Shown here: positions 50,341 through 58,070 of the stretch, in pieces
Numbering within the stretch: the stretch's first letter is position 1
Layout of the letters: each line of letters starts with the position of its first letter
Source of the DNA: JBFMHP01 sp040752855
Lineage (GTDB): Bacteria > Pseudomonadota > Gammaproteobacteria > RBG-16-57-12
DNA length: 64,000 nucleotides
Direction: 5' to 3'
NCBI GenBank assembly: GCA_040752855.1
Contig: JBFMHP010000037.1
Coordinates: 24,480-88,479 of the forward strand
Translations under genes and position numbers: made by a program
The notes under the pieces: model-generated
Seen by the model: only the letters and a program-made list of their open reading frames with translations
Database searches by the model: none
What the model was told of the DNA's origin: nothing

Positions 50341-50343
50341 GCC

Positions 50344-50997
50344 ATGGCAGAGCTGGATGAAAGCGGCAGCAAACTCACGATCAAGCTCGTCTACTACGGC
50401 CCGGCGATGAGTGGCAAGACCACCAATCTGATGTCGCTCCACGATGTGCTGCGCCCGGAACTCAAGGGCGAGATCATGACGCTGGAGACCAAGAACGACC
50501 GCACGCTGTTCTTCGATCTGCTGCCCTTGGGCATACGCGCGCCCTCGGGGCTGCTGATCAAATTCAAGCTCTACACCGTGCCGGGCCAGGTCGCGCACGA
50601 CTCCACCCGCAAGGCAGTGTTATCGCGCGCCGACGGCGTGGTGTTCGTCGCTGACTCGCAGCTCGCGCAAGGCCTCAACAATGCCGAGGCCTTCGAAAAT
50701 CTGGCCGACAACGCCGCACGCGTCGGGCTGGATTTCGAGACGCTGCCGCTGGTGGTGCAGTACAACAAACGCGACCTGCCCGGTATCGTCGCCGAGCAGG
50801 ATGTGTTGGCGCGCTGGACCACCACGTCTTGGCCGGTGGTGTTCGCCAGTGCGGTGAGCGGGCTGGGTGTGCGGACGACCTTCGCCGAGTTGCTGCGCCG
50901 GGTCTATCGCGCGGTGGATGCGCAATATCAATTGGCGGCGGCGCACCGCCTGGATGAAGACCGCTTTGTGTCAGCTGCGGTGGGGGGAGCGGATTAG
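50344..50997 (+). CDS. MglA-like Ras-family small GTPase
   Basis: A 217-residue GTPase. P-loop 'YYGPAMSGKTTNLMSLHDVL' (about residues 17-36), the MglA-type switch region 'IMTLETKNDRTLFFDLLPLG', 'FKLYTVPGQVAHDSTRKAVL' in place of WDxxGQ, and the base-recognition motif 'VVQYNKRDLPGI' (NKRD). In Myxococcus and some pseudomonad relatives such GTPases set cell polarity and pilus localisation with their GAP MglB. No MglB/Roadblock gene is nearby. It sits between HD-GYP and kinase genes, 3 bases from each. Confidence 0.9.
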   Translation: MAELDESGSKLTIKLVYYGPAMSGKTTNLMSLHDVLRPELKGEIMTLETKNDRTLFFDLLPLGIRAPSGLLIKFKLYTVPGQVAHDSTRKAVLSRADGVVFVADSQLAQGLNNAEAFENLADNAARVGLDFETLPLVVQYNKRDLPGIVAEQDVLARWTTTSWPVVFASAVSGLGVRTTFAELLRRVYRAVDAQYQLAAAHRLDEDRFVSAAVGGAD

Positions 50998-51000
50998 CCA

Positions 51001-52236
51001 ATGGAAGTCTACGATTGCATCAATGAGTTTGAGCGCGATTTCTCGCTGATGGAACTGCTCGGCGGCGTAGACCGCGCCCGCCTGCATGCAGCGCTCGAGA
51101 CGCTGTTGGGCTGCGCGGTACGCCTGCTCGACCGGGACGGCCGACCCGTCCTCGGGTCCGCGCACGCCGCCGGCGGCCAGCGTCTGGCCTTGGCGGTGGA
51201 GCTGGAGCCGGTGGGCTATCTGGAGATCGCCGGCGAGGTGGCGCCGGCGGCGGCGCAGGCCGCCGCTGCCCTGATGGCCATGATCCTGCGCACCGGCGCC
51301 CGCTACCTGATGGCCTCCAGCCTGCATCTGCACACCGTCAAGAGTGACTACGAGGAATTGCAGCGCCGCCACGAGGCGCTGACGGCCTCGGAGGCGCGCT
51401 ACCGCGACTTGGCGCAGCACCTGGAGCAGCGCGTCGCCGAACAGGTGCAGACCATCGACCAGAATCAGCGCCAACTCTATCAGGCCGAGAAGATGGCCTC
51501 CGTGGGACAACTGGCCGCCGGTGTGGCCCACGAGATCAACAATCCGATCGGATTTATCAAGAGCAATCTCACCACGGCGCGCCAATACAGCGCCAAGCTC
51601 GCCGAGTATGCCGCGGCGATCAAGGCCGGCGCGCCGCCAGCGCAGTTGCAGCAGGCCTGGCGTCAGCTCGATCTGGATTTCATCACCGAGGACTTCGCCG
51701 CCTTGCTGGATGAATCGATACACGGCGCGGAACGCGTGGCGCGCATCGTCGCCGATCTCAAGGATTTCTCCAACATCGACCGCAGCGGGACCGAATGGAC
51801 CGATATCAACGAGCGCATCCGCTCGGTATGCAATGTCGCCGCCACCCAGATCAAGGGCGACATCGAACTGGTGCTCGACCTGGGCGAGGTGCCAAGGCTG
51901 CGCTGCGATGCCGGGCGCATCGGCCAGGTGCTGATGAACCTGCTGCTCAATGCCATCCAGGCCGTCGCGGACCGCGGCCGGATACGGATCGCCACGCGCC
52001 CTGCCGGCGATGGGATCGCGATTACGGTGGAGGACAATGGCTGCGGCATCCCCCGCGAGGCGCTCTCGCGCATCTTCGACCCCTTCTACACCCGACGTGA
52101 GGTCGGCGCCGGAACCGGGCTGGGGCTGACGGTCAGCCGTGATATCGTCGCGGCCCATAGCGGGCGCATCGAGGTGCAAAGCGCCGAGGGACAGGGCACC
52201 ACCTTCACCATTTATCTGCCGGTCGAGGTGAATTGA
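51001..52236 (+). CDS. Soluble histidine kinase
   Basis: A 411-residue kinase without membrane segments. Residues 1-115 form an N-terminal domain I do not recognise ('LETLLGCAVRLLDRDGRPVL'), which may be GAF-like. A coiled coil ('HLEQRVAEQVQTIDQNQRQL') precedes the H-box 'EKMASVGQLAAGVAHEINNP', then HATPase ('NLLLNAIQAVADRGRIRIAT', 'GAGTGLGLTVSRDIVAAHSG'). Its stop overlaps the next gene's start as ATGA, suggesting that it phosphorylates the fused receiver-ATPase or other receivers of the operon. Confidence 0.88.
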   Translation: MEVYDCINEFERDFSLMELLGGVDRARLHAALETLLGCAVRLLDRDGRPVLGSAHAAGGQRLALAVELEPVGYLEIAGEVAPAAAQAAAALMAMILRTGARYLMASSLHLHTVKSDYEELQRRHEALTASEARYRDLAQHLEQRVAEQVQTIDQNQRQLYQAEKMASVGQLAAGVAHEINNPIGFIKSNLTTARQYSAKLAEYAAAIKAGAPPAQLQQAWRQLDLDFITEDFAALLDESIHGAERVARIVADLKDFSNIDRSGTEWTDINERIRSVCNVAATQIKGDIELVLDLGEVPRLRCDAGRIGQVLMNLLLNAIQAVADRGRIRIATRPAGDGIAITVEDNGCGIPREALSRIFDPFYTRREVGAGTGLGLTVSRDIVAAHSGRIEVQSAEGQGTTFTIYLPVEVN

Positions 52237-54479
52237 TGACGCGTTTTGAGGCCCTGTTCACCGGCGCAACGGCCGGAACCGACAGCACGCCAACCGCCCC
52301 GGCACCGCCCCCCCGCTACCGCCTGTTGTTCGTCGACGACGAGCCGAATGTGCTGCGCGCCCTGCAGCGCATCTTTCGTCAGGAAAACTACGAGATCGTG
52401 ACTGCCCCCGGCGCCCAGGAGGCCCTCGCCCTGCTGGCACAGCGCCCCTGCCAGCTGATCATCTCCGACTTCAAGATGCCCGGCATGCACGGCGGTGAGC
52501 TGTTACGCAAAGTGAAAGAACTCTATCCGGACACCATCCGCATCATGCTCACCGGCCACGCCGATACCACGGCGGTGATGGCGGCGATCAAGGACGGGGC
52601 GGTCTACAAATTCATCCTCAAGCCCTGGAACGACGACGACCTGCGCGTGACCGTGGCCCTGGCGCTGGAACAATACGATCTGCAGCACAAGAACCGCGAA
52701 CTCAAGGAGCAGAACCAGCAGCGGGCCAAGGAGATCCAGTCGCTGGCCCGCCTGGCGGTGACCAACCGCAGCCAGCTGGCCATCTTGCTGCACAAGCGCA
52801 ATCTGCTCAACGACCAGCAGCTGCAGGCGCTCTATAAATTACAGCAGACCCACAAACAGCCGGTGATCAAGCTGCTGCTCGACAAGCAATGGGTCACCGA
52901 AAAACAGATCCGGGACATCCTGCGCAAAGAGCTGATGATCGACGAGGTCGCCCTGCCGGAGTTCCAAATCGATCCCGGCGTGGCCGCCCTGCTCCCGCGC
53001 AGCTTTTGCGAACGCCAGCTGTTGCTGCCGCTCAAGCAGGACAAGCGTCGCCTAATGGTGGCCATGGCCGATCCAATGGACGCCGGGGTCATCGATGACC
53101 TCGGCTTCAGCCTGGGGATGCAGATCCAGCCGGTGATGGCCGATATCGCCGCCATCCAGGCCAAGATACAGGTGGTGCACGGCGAGGAGGGTGTGGACTT
53201 CAGCGAGCTGGAGACCCTGGTCTCCACGGTCGATCCCTACGAGGGCATCGAGATCGTCATCGAGGACGAGGACGACGTCGCCCTCGACGACTTGCTGCGC
53301 GACTCCGACGAGCCGCCGGCCATCCGCCTGGTCAACGCCATCATCATCGAGGCGGTGCGCCTGGGCGCGAGCGATATCCACATCCAGCCGCGCACCAAGA
53401 ACATCGCAGTGCGCTACCGCATCGACGGCGTGCTCACCGACAAGATCCAGATCCCGCTCAACCTGCTGCTGCCGCTGGTCTCGCGCATCAAGGTGATGGC
53501 CGAGCTGGACATCACCGAGCGGCGCAAGCCGCAGGACGGGCGGCTGACGGTGAAAACCCCGCTGCGCATCGTCGATCTGCGCATCTCCACCCTGCCGACC
53601 ATCAACGGCGAGAAGGTGGTCATGCGCCTGCTCGACCGCAACGCCTCGATCCGCACCCTGCGCCAGCTGGACTTCGCCCCAACGGAGCTGGCCAAGGTGG
53701 AGAACGTGGTCACCAAGCCGCAGGGCATCATCCTCACCACCGGGCCGACCGGCTCGGGCAAGACCACCACGCTCTATTCGCTGCTGCAACACAACGCCAC
53801 CAGCGAAAAGAACTATGTCACTATCGAGGACCCGGTCGAGTACTACCTCGACATGGCCGGCCAGGTGCTCGTCAAGGACAAGGTCGGGCTGGATTTCGCC
53901 ACCGTATTGCGCGCCATCCTGCGCCAGGACCCGGACGTGATCCTGCTCGGCGAGATCCGCGACTTCGAAACCGCTGAGGTGGCATTTCACGCCGCACTGA
54001 CCGGGCACTTGGTCTACTCCACCCTGCACACCAATTCCGCTGTGGCCACCATCGCCCGGCTGTTCGATCTTGGATTGAAGCCGTATGTGATCGCCACGGC
54101 GCTGGAGGCGATCATCGCCCAGCGCCTGGTGCGGCGCATCTGCCCGGACTGTCGCACAGAAGCACCTGCCGATGCCGACACGCGTTATCGGCTTGGCCCG
54201 TTGTTCGAAGATCCCTCGCTCAAGATCTACCACGGTGCCGGCTGTGATAAGTGCCACCACAGCGGCTACCGCGGGCGGATCGCGCTCTATGAGGTGCTGA
54301 TCGTCTCCGAGGAGATGCGCGGCCTGATCGCCAGCGGCGCCGGCATGCAGGAGATGCACGCCATGACCCAGTCGCTGGGTCTGCGCACCCTGCTGCACGA
54401 TGCCAAGGACAAGGTGGCGCAGGGCCTGACCACGCCGGCGGAGGTGTTACGCATCCTCGGCTCGCAGATCATCGAATAA
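52233..54479 (+). CDS. Receiver domain fused to PilB/GspE-type secretion ATPase
   Basis: A 748-residue fusion. The receiver is at about 28-145 ('LLFVDDEPNVLRALQRIFRQ', 'QLIISDFKMPGMHGGELLRK', 'YKFILKPWNDDDL'), followed by a coiled coil. A GSPII_E/MshEN-like N-domain spans about 185-345 ('LLNDQQLQALYKLQQTHKQP', 'LLLDKQWVTEKQIRDILRKE'); its RLG signature is degenerate. The T2SS/T4P ATPase spans about 365-745, with Walker A 'TTGPTGSGKTTTLYSLLQHN', Walker B 'PDVILLGEIRDFETAEVAFH', the His box 'HTNSAVATIARLFDLGLKP' and a zinc tetracysteine ('RICPDC', 'CDKCHHSGYRGRIALYEVL'). All catalytic residues are present. Confidence 0.92.
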   Translation: MMTRFEALFTGATAGTDSTPTAPAPPPRYRLLFVDDEPNVLRALQRIFRQENYEIVTAPGAQEALALLAQRPCQLIISDFKMPGMHGGELLRKVKELYPDTIRIMLTGHADTTAVMAAIKDGAVYKFILKPWNDDDLRVTVALALEQYDLQHKNRELKEQNQQRAKEIQSLARLAVTNRSQLAILLHKRNLLNDQQLQALYKLQQTHKQPVIKLLLDKQWVTEKQIRDILRKELMIDEVALPEFQIDPGVAALLPRSFCERQLLLPLKQDKRRLMVAMADPMDAGVIDDLGFSLGMQIQPVMADIAAIQAKIQVVHGEEGVDFSELETLVSTVDPYEGIEIVIEDEDDVALDDLLRDSDEPPAIRLVNAIIIEAVRLGASDIHIQPRTKNIAVRYRIDGVLTDKIQIPLNLLLPLVSRIKVMAELDITERRKPQDGRLTVKTPLRIVDLRISTLPTINGEKVVMRLLDRNASIRTLRQLDFAPTELAKVENVVTKPQGIILTTGPTGSGKTTTLYSLLQHNATSEKNYVTIEDPVEYYLDMAGQVLVKDKVGLDFATVLRAILRQDPDVILLGEIRDFETAEVAFHAALTGHLVYSTLHTNSAVATIARLFDLGLKPYVIATALEAIIAQRLVRRICPDCRTEAPADADTRYRLGPLFEDPSLKIYHGAGCDKCHHSGYRGRIALYEVLIVSEEMRGLIASGAGMQEMHAMTQSLGLRTLLHDAKDKVAQGLTTPAEVLRILGSQIIE

Positions 54480-54497
54480 TGTTTGTGGAGCACAGCC

Positions 54498-55205
54498 ATG
54501 GCTGACAGCGGCATAAGCTATACCATCACGCCCGCGGACGGTACGCAGTTGCGCTACACATTGCAGCTCGACGGCGACACCTATCGCCTGCAAGAACCCG
54601 AGGACTACACGCCGCCGGCATGGACCCGACTGGGCGTGGAGCAATGCGCCAACTGCCCCCTGCAAGAGGCTTCCACCCCGCACTGCCCCACCGCCGCCAA
54701 TCTCGCCGTGGTGGTAGCGGACGTCGGCACGCTGGTCTCCTATGAGCAGGCGCAACTGGTGGTCGATTTCGGCGATCGGCAGCTCACGGCTACAACCTCG
54801 GTGCAGCAGATCCTGAGTTCGCTCATCGGCCTGCTGATGGCATCGAGTGCATGTCCGCATTGTATATACCTGCGCCCAATGGCGCGCTTTCATCACCCCT
54901 TGTCCGGCCCGCTGGAGACCGTATATCGCGCCGCCAGCATGTACCTGCTGGCGCAATACTTTGTCGGCAAGGAAGGCGGTACGCCCGATCTGACGCTCGA
55001 CGGCCTGAGCCGGATCTACGCGGAGTTGCAACTGGTCAACCGCGGCATGGCCAAACGCCTGCGCCGCGCCAGCCGCGAAGACGGCGCAATCAATGCCGTG
55101 GTGCTGCTGGACATGCTCGCCAAGGACGTGCCCGTGTCCATCGATGAATCGTTACAGGAACTGCAAGGGCTCTTTGCCCCCTATTGCACGAAGGGGGGAG
55201 GCTGA
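54498..55205 (+). CDS. Uncharacterised protein with cysteine motifs
   Basis: A 235-residue cytoplasmic protein of no family I recognise. The N-terminal half is beta-rich ('SYTITPADGTQLRYTLQLDG') with Cys pairs in 'VEQCANCPLQEAS' and later 'ASSACPHCIYLRPMARFHHP', which could bind zinc or an Fe-S cluster. The C-terminal half is helical ('RIYAELQLVNRGMAKRLRRA'). It starts 18 bases after the receiver-ATPase with GTGGAGCACAGCC before the ATG, so it is probably part of the same signalling operon. Confidence 0.75.
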   Translation: MADSGISYTITPADGTQLRYTLQLDGDTYRLQEPEDYTPPAWTRLGVEQCANCPLQEASTPHCPTAANLAVVVADVGTLVSYEQAQLVVDFGDRQLTATTSVQQILSSLIGLLMASSACPHCIYLRPMARFHHPLSGPLETVYRAASMYLLAQYFVGKEGGTPDLTLDGLSRIYAELQLVNRGMAKRLRRASREDGAINAVVLLDMLAKDVPVSIDESLQELQGLFAPYCTKGGG

Positions 55206-55249
55206 CTTGAAGACATCTCGAAAAATTCGTCACACCGGCGTCGGTTGCC

Positions 55250-55380
55250 GGCAACGCTGCGCTTATGCCGGCCTACGGGTGCTAACTAATTCCCATCGCG
55301 GGCGCATAAGCCACCTAGGCCGGCGTAAGCAAACCGTTTCGCCGGGAACGGCTACGCCTTATCCCGGCCTACGGGGGCTC
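55250..55380. repeat. REP/BIME-type palindromic repeat cluster
   Basis: Three related units alternate in orientation: GCTTATGCCGGCCTACGGG (55261-55279), its inverse CCTAGGCCGGCGTAAGC (near 55314-55330) and CGCCTTATCCCGGCCTACGG (near 55356-55375). This is the layout of bacterial interspersed mosaic elements. It separates two genes of the signalling operon. Confidence 0.6.
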
Positions 55381-55449
55381 GAAAATAATTTGATGCGTGG
55401 CCGATATATTCGATTGACAGGTCAATGAATCACGAGCGGTATACGAGCG

Positions 55450-55854
55450 ATGTCCGATCCCAACGAATTGTTCAACGGCCTGGTGGCCCTGGCGGCCACA
55501 GCGTTTCCCAAGGTATGCCAGAGCTGCGGCATGCGCTACGAAACGGCGGAGGACTATTTCGCCAAGACACGGGCCGTCGGCCAGAGTTCCAGCGGACTGA
55601 AGCACGCTGAGGAAGACGATGGCGTCTATATCGTTGAGTTGTTCCGCAACTGCGTGTGCGGCAGCACCATGCTGGAGTTCTTCAACGACCGGCGCGATGC
55701 CTCGGAGCAAGGACTTAGGCGCCGGCAGATATTCGGCCAGCTCCTCGACAAACTGGTCGCCTCGGGCATGGCGCATGACATAGCGCGCGCCGAACTGCTC
55801 AAGGTGTTGCGCGGGGAACCCAGCCGCTTGATCAAAGATCCGCGAACACCGTAA
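55450..55854 (+). CDS. Uncharacterised zinc-ribbon-like protein
   Basis: A 134-residue protein. 'VCQSCGMRYETAEDYFAKTR' and 'LFRNCVCGSTMLEFFNDRRD' give a CxxC and a CxC pair that could form a zinc ribbon. The C-terminus is helical ('IFGQLLDKLVASGMAHDIAR'). No function is known. It is the last gene downstream of the signalling operon, separated from it by the BIME cluster, and may have its own promoter. Confidence 0.7.
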   Translation: MSDPNELFNGLVALAATAFPKVCQSCGMRYETAEDYFAKTRAVGQSSSGLKHAEEDDGVYIVELFRNCVCGSTMLEFFNDRRDASEQGLRRRQIFGQLLDKLVASGMAHDIARAELLKVLRGEPSRLIKDPRTP

Positions 55855-56080
55855 TAGTCTGAACGACACCAAGGGGTTGCAGCAGCAGCGACAACTCTTT
55901 AGGTTCGCTTGCCGTTCATCGCCAGCAGATAGGCGTAACCCTTGGGTGACAGTTCTAAGTTCTTCGGGCACATGCCGGTGCCAGTTATCGCATCATCCAG
56001 GGCCACAGACGCTACCAGGAATCAGCTACCCCGCCTCGACTGCTGCAAATCGCCTCCACATTAGAGTGAGAAACTCTGGG

Positions 56081-56518
56081 TCAATGAAGCAACCTTTCCA
56101 GCAAGGCTCCTAGTTGCGCCTGTTCCTCGGGGGCGAGATGGCGGGCGAAATGGGTGTGTATGGCCTTGGCGTAGATCGGCCACATGCGTTTTAGTAGCTT
56201 CTTGCCGTCCGGCGTAATGCTTACATGGGTACCACGCCGGTCTTCGTCACAGGATTCCCGGCCAATCAAGCCTTGCTCCTCCAGGCGATCCAGCAGGCGC
56301 GACAGGTTGTACTTGCTGAGCAAGACCTTCTCGCTCAACTCGAACTGGCGCAGCCTTCCTGCGGGGACGCGGTTCAACTCGAGCAACACGTCATACCACG
56401 AAAGCGGCGGCAAACCGGCGCCCTTGAGATCCGCCTCCACTTTGTCCAGCAGGCGTTGCTGGACCTGGATCAGCCGGCCCCAGGCGCCGATCGCCTCTTG
56501 GGATAGTTTCTTCATCAT
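56081..56518 (-). CDS. MarR-family transcriptional regulator
   Basis: A 145-residue winged-helix regulator with 'LSWYDVLLELNRVPAGRLRQ', the recognition region 'FELSEKVLLSKYNLSRLLDR', the wing 'RESCDEDRRGTHVSITPDGK' and the C-terminal dimerisation helix. The start at 56516-56518 (MMKKLSQEA) is the first Met of the conserved part. It is divergent from the rhodanese gene, and two palindromes with TAGTTGCA arms lie in between, so it probably represses both. Confidence 0.85.
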   Translation of the reverse strand: MMKKLSQEAIGAWGRLIQVQQRLLDKVEADLKGAGLPPLSWYDVLLELNRVPAGRLRQFELSEKVLLSKYNLSRLLDRLEEQGLIGRESCDEDRRGTHVSITPDGKKLLKRMWPIYAKAIHTHFARHLAPEEQAQLGALLERLLH

Positions 56519-56540
56519 GCCGTAGAGAGTATACCGACAT

Positions 56541-56556
56541 AGTTGCAGTTGCAACT
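56541..56556. promoter_or_regulatory. MarR operator 1
   Basis: AGTTGCA-GT-TGCAACT is a perfect 7+2+7 palindrome, 23 bases upstream of the marR-type start. It shares its arms with operator 2. Confidence 0.7.
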
Positions 56557-56575
56557 TTTTGTGCTACAGTTTGTC

Positions 56576-56599
56576 ATATAGTTGCACATGCAACTATAT
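56576..56599. promoter_or_regulatory. MarR operator 2
   Basis: ATATAGTTGCA and TGCAACTATAT, separated by CA, make a perfect 11+2+11 palindrome, 27 bases before the rhodanese start. The centres of the two operators are 39 bases apart, about four helical turns, so dimers would bind the same face. Confidence 0.75.
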
Positions 56600-56625
56600 A
56601 TCAACCCAACCCGGAGGACACCGAC

Positions 56626-56976
56626 ATGAACAAGCACATTTCACGTCAGGAGATTCAGCACCATCTATCGGCTGGCACGCCCATGATATTGGTCGAGGCG
56701 CTGCCGCAACAGTACTACGACGCCGAGCATTTACCAGGCGCAGTGCATCTACCGCACGATCAGGTCAGAGCGCGCGCCCATGAAGTGTTGCCCGACAAGG
56801 ACGCTTTCATCGTGGTTTATTGCGCGAACACGCCGTGCCAGAACTCGACCATCGCTGCAAAGACGCTTGCGGCGCTGGGCTACACCAACGTGCACGAGTA
56901 TGTGGAAGGCAAAGCGGACTGGATCGAGGCGGGGCTGCCCACCGAGGCTACCCCAAGGCAGGCACGTCATGGGTAG
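56626..56976 (+). CDS. Single-domain rhodanese-like sulfurtransferase
   Basis: A 116-residue rhodanese domain. 'MILVEALPQQYYDAEHLPGA' contains the conserved strand and the acidic/His-Leu-Pro-Gly motif. The active-site loop is 'VYCANTPCQNSTIAA' with the catalytic Cys first, and 'LAALGYTNVHEYVEGKADWI' completes the fold. It transfers sulfane sulfur, or senses it together with the MarR regulator. CCGGAGGACACCGAC precedes the ATG. Confidence 0.88.
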   Translation: MNKHISRQEIQHHLSAGTPMILVEALPQQYYDAEHLPGAVHLPHDQVRARAHEVLPDKDAFIVVYCANTPCQNSTIAAKTLAALGYTNVHEYVEGKADWIEAGLPTEATPRQARHG

Positions 56977-57059
56977 AGTGCAATATCGGCGCCCGCGGCA
57001 CGCGAAGATCATGCGTCCGGTGCAGATCATCCACAGCCGATAAACCCGTGAGCGTAAAC

Positions 57060-57094
57060 AACCAGCCCGCCTTAGGCGGGCTGGTTGTATTTTG
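57060..57094 (+). terminator. Rho-independent terminator after the rhodanese gene
   Basis: AACCAGCCCGCC (57060-57071) and GGCGGGCTGGTT (57075-57086) form a 12-bp perfect stem with a 3-base loop, followed by GTATTTT. It isolates the rhodanese gene from the ECF sigma gene downstream. Confidence 0.85.
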
Positions 57095-57198
57095 CATCTT
57101 CGCAAACTCCCCTTGGATAAGGCTCCTTCCGTCTTCGCATATTCATATGCACTCGGGCGATTGCCTTGAGCAGTACAAACCATCTAAGCTAGGCGCCC

Positions 57199-57801
57199 AT
57201 GGATGACGAGACATTGATCACGGGGTTATTGGCGGGCGATGAAGCGGCGTTCCGGTATGCCGTCGCTGCCTATCACAACCTGATGCACCATGTGGCGCGC
57301 GCTATCATCGGCAGCGAATTCGCCGAAGAGATCGTGCAGGACGCCTGGCTGTCTGTAATCCGCGCATTGCCCCAATTCGAACGGCGCTCCTCCCTCAAGA
57401 CCTGGATACTGCAAATCGTCAGTAATCTGGCCAAATCCCGCCTGCGCCGTGAGCGGCGTTCGATTGCGGTGGGAGATGCCGCCGATCTTGCATTCGCCGT
57501 TTCAGACATATCGTTTCAACCGGACGGCCACTGGGCCGAATGGCCGGGCCAATGGCATCACGATACTCCGGAGCTGCTGCTGGCCAGCGTACAGTTGCAG
57601 TCGGTGATCGAGACGGCGCTTGCCGCATTGCCAGAACTGCAGCGCACAGTGCTGACACTGCGTGATGTCGAGGGGCTGGAAATGGAAGAGATATGTAATA
57701 TGCTGGAGCTTTCCGAGTCTAATAGCAGGGTGTTGTTACATCGCGCCCGCTTGCGGCTGTGGCAATCCATAGACAAGTTTCAACGCGGTGAGGTTGGGTG
57801 A
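57199..57801 (+). CDS. ECF RNA polymerase sigma factor
   Basis: A 200-residue ECF sigma factor. Region 2 ('FAEEIVQDAWLSVIRALPQF', 'SSLKTWILQIVSNLAKSRLR') and region 4 ('LPELQRTVLTLRDVEGLEME', 'EICNMLELSESNSRVLLHRA') are complete. The next gene, overlapping by GTGA, encodes a zinc-type anti-sigma protein. Two downstream units carry a shared TGTAAC-N16-YRTCTC promoter and are the probable regulon. A copper or other metal stress trigger is inferred from the bufferin operon. Confidence 0.9.
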   Translation: MDDETLITGLLAGDEAAFRYAVAAYHNLMHHVARAIIGSEFAEEIVQDAWLSVIRALPQFERRSSLKTWILQIVSNLAKSRLRRERRSIAVGDAADLAFAVSDISFQPDGHWAEWPGQWHHDTPELLLASVQLQSVIETALAALPELQRTVLTLRDVEGLEMEEICNMLELSESNSRVLLHRARLRLWQSIDKFQRGEVG

Positions 57802-58070
57802 TCGTTATGTTCAAGTGCAGAGATATCCATGACCACGCCAGCGATTATCTGGAAAAGCGCCTTTCCTGGTGGGAGCGGGTTCAGTTTCGTTGGCACCTGT
57901 TCATTTGCGTCTATTGCCGAAATTTCATCCGCCAGATGCGCACCACTGTCAGCACGCTGGCCAGTTTGAAGAAGCGCCCGGACGATAACACCGTTGAAAA
58001 GCAAGTCGCACTGTTAATGCGCCAGCGTCAATCAGCCTCCCCAGATTCCCCGCCTAAAAAGGATCAGTAG
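57798..58070 (+). CDS. Zinc-type (ZAS) anti-sigma factor, short
   Basis: A 90-residue soluble protein. 'FRWHLFICVYCRNFIRQM' has the H-x3-C-x2-C zinc motif of ZAS anti-sigma factors, preceded by 'DHASDYLEKRLSWWERVQ'. No transmembrane helix is present, so it should act in the cytoplasm and may sense metal or redox directly. The GTG start overlaps the sigma factor stop and has GAGG 5 bases upstream; an ATG at 57807 is an alternative. Confidence 0.8.
   Translation: MIVMFKCRDIHDHASDYLEKRLSWWERVQFRWHLFICVYCRNFIRQMRTTVSTLASLKKRPDDNTVEKQVALLMRQRQSASPDSPPKKDQ

Noticed and set aside
55899..55973. A 24-codon minus-strand frame (MCPKNLELSPKGYAYLLAMN)
   Set aside because: It reads sensibly, but it is too short, lacks a ribosome-binding site and matches no family I know.
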